DNA of 64,000 nucleotides. Origin: Cotesia glomerata (taxonomy: Eukaryota; Arthropoda; Insecta; Hymenoptera; Braconidae). A model generated the notes under the pieces. The model worked only from the letters and a program-made list of their open reading frames with translations. It was not told the DNA's origin and ran no database searches. The stretch spans positions 3,224,001 through 3,288,000 of the forward strand of contig NC_058161.1 in assembly GCF_020080835.1 (NCBI RefSeq). Direction: 5' to 3'. Of this stretch, positions 56,598-64,000 are shown one piece after another. The translations under genes and the position numbers were made by a program. The stretch's first letter is position 1. Each line of letters opens with the position of its first letter.

Positions 56598-56735
56598 AGA
56601 CCTTTTAATTTCCTTTAAAAATATATATCGTTTCAAAGTTATCAAAATATAATCTGTTAAAAAAAAAAATCATCCAATAATTTTGTCACGAAAAACCATA
56701 AATCATGACCTTAATATAAATCATTCCTGTTGCAG

Positions 56736-57967
56736 ATATCAAAATGCAACCATTGGATCGTTCAACGACAACAATGGCAGCTTCTGACACTCCACCAAGC
56801 CTTCTAGCCGGAACCGAGGACTCCAGAAGAAGTTCTCCATCATGCCGGAACCTCTCAACGTTGACCTTCTCTATCGCAAAAATCATGGAGCCTGATAAAA
56901 GGCTATCAGATTCGTGTTCAGCAGCGATTCTAAGGCAGCCTGCACCAAGTATTCCCTCATTGACCTATTCAGCGCACCTGGAATCAGCGTTCAAGAAGTA
57001 CGTACCGACTCTGCGCCAACAGACACTTCTCCAACACTACCCACTGCTGTACTACCACCCAAACCCGCTTCTAAGAGCCTTCCCAGGAGCTCCAGTCTCC
57101 AGCAACAGCACTCCCATCAGCAGTCATTCAACTTCGCCTCCAATTTCCCCGACTCACACTCGCCTGGAATCCAATTCTGGTGAAAAAAAGTCCCCAGTAA
57201 GTCCTGCAGTGGCTCTTCCAAGTGCCTCTGTGGCTTCTTCTGGTGGAGCTCAATCCGGAGGACAGGTTCGCGAATTGGCTTCCGGAAAACAGAAAACCTT
57301 TGCCTGTCCAGAGTGTGGAAAGGTGTTCAATGCTCACTACAATCTGACCAGACACATGCCAGTTCACACTGGAGCCAGGCCGTTTGTTTGTAAGATATGT
57401 GGCAAGGGATTCAGACAAGCTAGCACACTTTGCCGGCACAAAATCATCCACACTGCTGAAAAACCGCACAAGTGCCAGACATGTGGAAAGGCATTCAATC
57501 GGAGCTCAACGTTGAACACTCACACGCGCATCCATGCGAATTACAAACCATTTGTCTGTGAGTTTTGTGGCAAGGGGTTCCACCAGAAGGGCAATTACAA
57601 GAATCACAAATTGACCCACAGCGGCGAGAAGGCTTACAAATGTAGCATATGCAACAAGGCCTTTCATCAGATTTACAATCTCACTTTTCATATGCACACG
57701 CACAATGACAAGAAACCATTCTCGTGCAAAATATGCGGCAAGGGATTCTGCAGGAATTTTGACCTCAAAAAACACATGAGGAAGCTTCATGATTCTGTTT
57801 CGCCGGTAATGAGTGCTGGAAGTCTCGCAAATTCTGCGGGACAAACCCATGTGGAGTCTTCTGGGTTCTCTGCGGTGCATCATTCTTCAGCAGGACACGC
57901 CTTTGTGAGTCCTTTTCTGCTGCCCTCTCCCGGGTCTCAAGCCAGCTACTTTTCGAAAATGTTGTGA
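56736..57967 (+). CDS. erm: Earmuff/FEZF-family C2H2 zinc-finger transcriptional repressor
   Basis: FEZF proteins are nuclear repressors that specify forebrain and neural progenitor identity (earmuff in Drosophila, FEZF1/2 in vertebrates). The coding sequence runs 56744-57967, 407 residues. An eh1 Groucho-binding motif FSIAKIM lies at 42-48, matching FSIERIM near the N-terminus of vertebrate FEZF. Six C2H2 fingers lie at about 188-208, 216-236, 244-264, 272-292, 300-320 and 328-349. They include the FEZF-diagnostic VFNAHYNLTRHMPVHTGARP, FRQASTLCRHKIIHT and FHQKGNYKNHKLTHSGEK. A Ser/Pro-rich linker lies between, with a short Ser-rich tail after. The acceptor CCTGTTGCAG ends at 56735 and the ATG follows 8 bases later, so an upstream, probably non-coding exon must exist; 23720-24023 is a candidate. 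No frame damage is seen. The gene stands alone at the end of a 42 kb gene-poor domain. Confidence 0.96.
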
Positions 57968-58478
57968 CAGACTGAGAACTACGGCAGAAAACAGTGTCCT
58001 CTGTTTCTGGGAGCCATGGGGTACACGGAAGGACATCTGAGTCTTAAGTAAAAGGTGGATTACTCTTACTGTTTATCCTTCCACTGGCTGTTACATTTCG
58101 ATTGGCTTCAATTCAAATAAGGATCAGAGAGATCAAAGAACTGGAAGATATATTTATAGTTTTCGGTTCGGTGGGCTCTTTGTTAAAGAGCTTCCGCGCT
58201 GGCCAACCGAAAAGTGTTAAAATGTATACCCCTTGGGATTTCAAGATGAGAGATGAAAAAAGACAGGATTTAGTGGCTTGAGGTTACTTTTTGAGAGGAA
58301 AGGACCATCAGGGTTAATAATTATTGATACGTTGAGAATTTTTGGAGGAAGTGATCTGTGAAAGGTTCACTTTTGTGATCATTTTTGGATTGATGGGAAA
58401 ATTTAATTGTTCAAGAGGTAAAATTTTGAATCAAGGACATTTTTATTAATTTAGGTGTTTTTAATCAAGCAGAAAATT

Positions 58479-58968
58479 TCCGATGATCTAATTAGCAATT
58501 GGTCTAACTCCTTATCGGCTGCCCAATTTTAAAACACAGTAACTGACAATTTTAAGATTTTTAAAAATTTTTCTTATTAAAAAAAAGTTTGCGCGCCAAA
58601 TTGATAAAAAATTTGATTTATGAATAGAAAATACTTGAATATAAATATTTTTAAGAAAAAATACTTGTAATAAAGATCTAAAAGTTATAAAAAATGCAAC
58701 AATACTAAAAAATATCATGTATAAAAATTTTGCAGTAACTGTGTTTTAAAATTGGGCAGCCGTTATTTCGTAGAAGGTGATTTTTTAACCTTTTGATGTA
58801 ACAGTAGTCCAATTATATATTATTTAAATGACCCAAACCAAAATATTATACCTCTATCAGATATTAAATGGTTTTTTAAAGTGATAATAAATTTTCAATT
58901 GTTTTTTCGAATAAATGGAAGATTTTCTAAAATGGAGTTAGACAATTTGCTAATTAGAACGTCGATGT
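58479..58968. mobile_element. TIR element ATATCGACG family, copy 3, interrupted
   Basis: The ends are GATGATCTAATTAGCAATTG and GCTAATTAGAACGTCGAT. The interior is as in 41250-41494 (inverted) but split by the 58516-58762 insertion. Confidence 0.7.
58516..58762. mobile_element. Nested TIR element CGGCTGCCCAATTTTAAAAC with TTAT target duplication
   Basis: The 30-base ends CGGCTGCCCAATTTTAAAAC... and ...GTTTTAAAATTGGGCAGCCG are inverted with one mismatch. TTAT flanks both sides (58512-58515, 58763-58766). Homologous copies at 41250 and 54391 show the unoccupied site with a single TTAT. It is 247 bp and non-coding. Confidence 0.8.
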
Positions 58969-60316
58969 GTTGAATTTTAAATAATCGAAATGCTTTTTGG
59001 TTCAAGTTTTTTTTATAGTTAATCACGTTAATTTTTTAACAATGTGAAAATTTGACAAAAGGAAATTTTTCTTTTAATTATTTGATTAAAAATTTTGAAT
59101 GTTCTTCGAGATAGTAAGTTTGAATTAATTTTTAAAATTTATGATCAGAATCAAGAAAATAAAATTCAAAATAAGGAAAAATTTTCCATTTTTAAATTTT
59201 ACCAAATCAACGAATCATTTTACTATTTTTGAACCATAAAAATTTTGAACTAAATAAAATAAACTTTAAACTAAAAAAATTTAATTCAAGAATTTTTCGG
59301 CTTCAATCAAGATAATTTTTTCAAAATTATTTTCTGGGTTAAAAATTTTTCCTTGTGGGTCAAATTGATTTTTTTGAAGAATATTTCTCTTGAATTAAAT
59401 AATTTTTTTTTGTAAAAATTTTAAACAGCAAAAATCGGCTCAAAATTTTTTTTAAAAATTTCCGAAGCCAAAATTAAATAAAAATACTATTTTTGAATAC
59501 CATATCTGAAAACTATATTTGACTACAAATTAACAAAGCATTTCACTATTTTGGAACCATAAGAAATTTTGAACTAAATAAAATAAACTTTAAACTAAAA
59601 AAAAAATTTAATTCAAGAATTTTTCGACTTCAATCAAGACAAAAATTTTTTCAAAATTATTTTTTCGGTTCAAAATTTTTCCTATTGGATCAATTCAATT
59701 TTTATTAGACCAAATTTTCTTCTAAATAATTTTTTCCCAAAAAATATTTCTCTTAAATTAATATTTTTAGTGTAAAAATTTTAAATAGCAAAAATCTGCT
59801 CAAAAAAATCTTTTAAAGCCAAAATTTGGATAAAAAATATGTTTAAAAAAATAAATCACTCATTAAATTCTCAATTTCTGGTGAATTTGTAAATGAAAAA
59901 ATTGATAAAGGACATAAATAATTAAAAGCGGTGCAATTACGACTGAATTTTGATTTGTTTATGTAAATATATTGTACATATATTTAATTAAGTGTATAGA
60001 AGGCTACTACTAATAACATGGAACATATGAAATATGAAGAGAGTATATATATATGGAGATAAATATATTATATTATAAATATAAAAATAAAAAAATATGA
60101 TTATAATAATAATTATTAACAATGAGCTGATTCGCACGTAGATTTATATACACGAACAAATATATGAAAATAAATACATATGTTTGGAATGTATATATGT
60201 ACCCGAATCTCAACTCATGGGTAATGTACGAATCGGTGTGATAGTAGAGTTAAGTTTATTAATGACTGTAATTGATGATAGATAGCTAATTTTTATTCGG
60301 GTGGAATATTGCTACT

Positions 60317-61020
60317 ACACGGAAAGAAAATTGAAGGAATTTTTACTATTTTACTATTGTAATTTTTACTAAATAAAATAGTAACGGTGGACTATACTTC
60401 TCATTTAGTAATTTTTACGATCTACTATTGTAAATTTTATTCAACAAATAAGACTAGCAAGAGTCTTAAAAAGTCGAATACTATAAAGCAAATTATACAA
60501 TATGTGTTTGTGAACTTTACAATTCAACTATTGTAAAAATTCAAAGTTGGATTTTTTAAAAGAAATATTAGGGAGGGAGAGAGATAGAAGGTTGGACTAA
60601 TTGGTACCTATACAGTAATCGAAAAAAGAAATCGACATTTTCTTGCTATCTGGGAATCGAACCCAGAACTCTGTGTTGGCAGACAGAGACTCTCCCTCTA
60701 CGCTATCCGAGGTAAACTAAGACCCATATTCTTTAACATTTACATAAGCTCGGAGTCTAGCCCTGTGCACGGCCATCACTCACACTAATTGAGAAACATT
60801 CCAATTCAACTATTGTAAAATTTGCTATAGTTCTATTGAAAAGATACAGAGGCAGCACTGGAAATTTTTATCTCTTACTTTTTACAATAGTAATATCGTA
60901 TTTTTTCATGAATAAATAGCATTTTTTCTTCTAAAATATTTGACAATTAATAGTAATAAAAGTATAGTCCAGCTTTACAATAGTTGTATCGTAAATTTTC
61001 CCAGAAATTTTTTCCCGTGT
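60317..61020. mobile_element. TIR element ACACGGAAAGAAAATT with internal tRNA-like sequence
   Basis: It starts ACACGGAAAGAAAATTG and ends AAATTTTTTCCCGTGT, 704 bp. Repeated ACTATTGTAA / TTACAATAGT units occur throughout. It carries the tRNA-like segment at 60643-60722. Confidence 0.65.
60643..60722 (-). tRNA. tRNA-like sequence (pseudo-tRNA or tRNA-derived SINE head)
   Basis: On the minus strand there is a box A-like TAGCGTAGAGGG and an exact box B GGTTCGATTCC. The T-stem CTGGG/CCCAG is perfect and the anticodon-like stem CTCTGT/ACAGAG has an 8-base loop CTGCCAAC. A T-run lies downstream. The acceptor strands do not pair and the loop is one base too long, so it is not a standard tRNA. Confidence 0.4.
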
Positions 61021-62328
61021 AACTAAGCGGTTTATTATTATTTGCATAGTTGTTTATTTGGCTTGTATGATGCAAATTTGAATAAAAAGAATAATAATAA
61101 TACGGTGTCTCTAAAGCAGTATCACACGCCCTTATCATGGTTCCATCTCACTTATTGTTGCGAGATTAGGAAGACGCAATTTAAAAGTGCATCGATATTA
61201 AATTATTATTATAATGTGTAAATTATATTATATATTATTATTGAATAAAATGTGCATTTATTATCAATTGAATTTATGAATGACCATCACATGTATTTGT
61301 TAGATATTTTAACTAATTGGTAGAGGCAAAAATGCATATATGTATACGTGTTTCCCGTCTGTAAATATTTCCTTCGTCCAAAGCAATAAATAAATCTATA
61401 CTAAAATTATATTTTCTTTTTTTTTAATATTATTTTTATTATTACCCTCATTATTAAAAAAAAAATAAGTACTATTTTTATTGATCGTAAATTTAAACAA
61501 TCACTGTGAATTTTTTATAGCGTATTAATTAAAATTAAATAAAAAATACTTATATTTTAATTAGTAAAATATTTTTTACGAAAAAAAAAATTTATTTAAT
61601 GTCTGTTTTTAAGACATTAAAATTAGCAAACAAATTTTTTTTTAATTAAATAAATTTATTACTATAAATATTTTTCAAAATTACTATTTAAAGTTTTTAA
61701 GAAAAAATTTAATTTGAAGTTTTTAAGAAAAATTTTAATTTAAAGTTTTAAAGAAAAAATTTAATTTAAAGTTTTTAAATTTTTTTTTTGTCAAATTGAA
61801 TTTCGTTAGAACAGTTTTGTATTTATGGTTTTTCAAGGTTTATTTGCAGTGACTGTTAATTTAATTTATTAGTTGAATATATTGTGATAAGTGATAAGTT
61901 ATCGGAATACATTAAAAAGACCCAATTTAACACAAAATAAAATTTGTTTTCGTTTATTTATCTTTTCTCGTGCATATACGGTAATTATTTTATGTCCAAT
62001 ATCTATTGATATAATTAAGAAAATAAGATAATTTTGTGACGACCATATTTTTATTTTACAAATAATTTTTATTTGTAATATAAGTTCTATTATTATTTTA
62101 TTTCGATTATAATACTATTCTTATTTGTCATATACAATTATTGTTGGCAATATAAATTCATTCTGCCGCATGTATTTATTAAATTATCAATGCTAAATCG
62201 TAAAAAAAAATTATTAAGCAGACTTCCAAAAATTTGTTATAGTCTCAGAACGATCCTGTAGAGTTGTGAGAGGTAAATAACGTTTAGCTCTCAGAACTCA
62301 ACGATGTAGAGTTGCAGGAGCCAAACGG
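61021..62328. other. AT-rich intergenic DNA
   Basis: It contains a short tandem array of about 30-base units (TTTAAAGTTTTTAAGAAAAA-type) at about 61688-61780. No gene, TIR pair or RNA is recognised otherwise. Confidence 0.45.
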
Positions 62329-63715
62329 TACCCGTGAAAAAATATTCTGATCAGGCTTGATATGAGCTGATAAGGCCATATAAAAATTTTTGGTATGTTC
62401 ATATCTGGCCTGATATGATCTGATATGTCCATATTTAATTTTTGATAAGTCCTGATATGGCCTGATATGAAAATTGGCCATTTCAGGCCTGATCAAGCCT
62501 TATCAATTTGATATGTCTCTATCAAACTTGATATGCTCATATCTAATTTTACATTATTCTTTAATAGGTCCTGATATACCCTGATATAACCTGATAAAGT
62601 TATATATACTTTGATAAACTTGAAAAAAAAAAAATCCCTGATCAGGGTTGATATAACTTGATATGGATTCATATACTCTGATATACTCATACCCTTACCA
62701 GCACATAAGTAGTCTTATGTACTCATATAAAGGCATACCCGTGTAAAAAAAACTATATATCATTATATATGATTCATATCTAATTATATAGAAGCATATG
62801 TAATTCATTTATAATTATATAGATGTATATATAATTTATATACAATTATATATGAATCATATAGAATTCTATATAATTTTTTTTACTCCAGTGGGTATTT
62901 TGTGATTACCATAAAACATTCTCTTTCTCTATCTAAGAGTCTGTTACTTCAATGATTAACAATCTTTTAATATATAGTATTTTTCGGATGAAATAATAGG
63001 AACTTAAAAAAAAAATTTAATTTCACAAAAATTATTAGTTTTGTCAAGTTCAAAAATTGTTAGCCAGGCCCTCTAGCAATATATAGTTCCATATACTAAA
63101 CAAATAATTCCATCAAAATTTAAGCTTTCAATTCTGATTTTACCTCGATTATTTTTTTAATTTCAAAGAAATTATAAATTCTAAAGTACCTTAACAATAT
63201 ATCGTAGAATCATTTTTGCGATTTCATGTATAGATAGATAATTTCATAAATCTACATATAGATACCATTATTATATATGAATATTGACAATTAATAATTA
63301 ATAAATTAGATAAAAAATTTTGTTCATTACGAATCGATCATGTATACGATTTGCATTACTTGTAGTTATAATAAACTTTGTTTCCCAAATAAGTCTCTTA
63401 GGTAAACGGGTAGTGAATTAGTCTTTCAAGCGGTAGGTCCACGGTTCGATTCCCACTCGCGCCGATTTTTTTTTTCCTATGGAAATAATTATATATAATT
63501 ATACCTAATTATACATAATTATATAGGGCCATTTTTCATTTATAATTCTGTAATATAATGATACATAATTTTTTTTTTTCCCGGGCGGGTACATAGTCTG
63601 ATATACTTATATCAAGGCATATATAGTCTGATATGGCCAATTTCCATATCAGGCCTGATATGGACGGTTTATATCAGGCCTGATATAGTCTGATCAGAAA
63701 ATTTTTTCACGGGTA
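62329..63715. mobile_element. Composite TIR element of TGATATGGCC repeats
   Basis: The left is TACCCGTGAAAAAATATTCT followed by GATCAGGCTTGATATG. The right is the inverse, TCTGATCAGAAAATTTTTTC followed by ACGGGTA. The arms (62345-62700, 63590-63700) are dense in CTGATATGGCC / GGCCTGATATC words. The middle includes a second ACCCGTG..GGGTA pair (about 62736-62895) with ATATATAATTATATAG-type words, and a tRNA-like segment. Confidence 0.6.
63395..63465 (+). tRNA. tRNA-like sequence followed by a T-run
   Basis: It has a box B GGTTCGATTCC and a box A-like TAGGTAAACGGG, then TTTTTTTTT at about 63466-63474, a Pol III-type terminator. The T-stem and acceptor stem do not pair properly, so a tRNA-derived repeat or pseudogene is likelier than a functional tRNA. 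Confidence 0.3.
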
Positions 63716-64000
63716 TTGTTACTATAAGAATACGTTAACCTACTGGAACTTTTTACAACTAACTAACTACTATAGAGTTCCTATAGCAAAATTTTTTTCT
63801 CCGTGCAAGAGTTTAATTGCTTAACACGCCAAAAATTATAGCGGAAACCGCTAGTACCATTGCGTCATCAGCAATGTAGTATGGGTCTCAGGACCATACT
63901 GTCTTGCCAAGCCTGCTATGCATACGTGTAAAAAATACAATAGCACCATTACTATACTACATAGTAAATAACGCCATACTTATGGGACTCGTTACAATAC
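63716..64000. other. Unassigned non-coding sequence at the window end
   Basis: Contains the short inverted pair GCAATGTAGTATGGGTCT / GGACCATACTGTCTTGC around 63874-63908 and repeated CATACT/AGTATG words. It is possibly the edge of another repeat; no gene is seen. Confidence 0.3.

Larger units (their letters stand above)
57968..60316 (+). other. Presumed 3' UTR and 3' flank of earmuff
   Basis: The 57968-58440 part has gene-like composition and is probably 3' UTR. A TIR element with a nested element follows (58479-58968), then AT-rich DNA. Within it, about 59212-59350 and 59535-59690 are a diverged direct duplication (GAACTAAATAAAATAAACTT in both). The 59930-60310 part is less AT-rich. The poly(A) site is not assigned. 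Confidence 0.45.

Noticed and set aside
60643..60722. Functional tRNA-Gly (GCC)
   Set aside because: Acceptor stem does not pair and the anticodon loop has eight bases.

Overview
The window is AT-rich animal nuclear DNA, most likely from an insect and plausibly a parasitoid wasp. The insect call rests on gene content (ARPC4, a CENP-T-like kinetochore gene, a TMEM45/DUF716 membrane protein and a FEZF/earmuff zinc-finger gene), on spliced genes with short introns, and on the density of small terminal-inverted-repeat (TIR) elements. The wasp call is inference from base composition and repeat style; no single sequence proves it.

Layout. Positions 1-1366 (minus strand) hold the 3' flank and the ARPC4 gene in four coding exons. 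A 3.2 kb intergenic stretch follows, with a duplicated segment and a small TTAA-flanked element. Positions 4610-11240 (plus) hold a three-exon gene for a 1270-residue acidic, basic-tailed protein. Its C-terminus resembles the CENP-T histone-fold region, it carries a textbook PCNA-interaction (PIP-box) motif, and its 2.7 kb second intron contains nested transposons. Positions 13382-14146 (minus) hold a TMEM45-like gene. From about 14.3 to 56.7 kb I find no confident protein-coding gene. This 42 kb alternates between blocks of moderate GC that look like single-copy, possibly regulatory DNA and blocks of AT-rich transposon debris. A candidate non-coding first exon with a strong splice donor ends at 24023. 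The earmuff/FEZF coding exon lies at 56736-57967, so the gene-poor tract is probably the upstream regulatory domain or first intron of that gene. The remainder to 64000 is its 3' flank, again full of nested elements.

Mobile DNA dominates. The clearest family has Helitron hallmarks: a 5' end TCTATATTATT, a 3' hairpin followed by CTAG or CTAA, and insertion between A and T. It has eight copies or fragments, built around internal palindromic modules centred on TA microsatellites. Several other TIR families occur in two or three copies, some inserted into one another, and two insertions can be checked against an empty paralogous site in this same window. A 355 bp fold-back element at 40236-40590 has 128-base arms that differ at one position.

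The genes do not form a pathway: actin nucleation, kinetochore, membrane protein, neural transcription factor. ARPC4 and the CENP-T-like gene are divergent, the CENP-T-like and TMEM45-like genes are convergent, and earmuff stands alone in a large non-coding domain.
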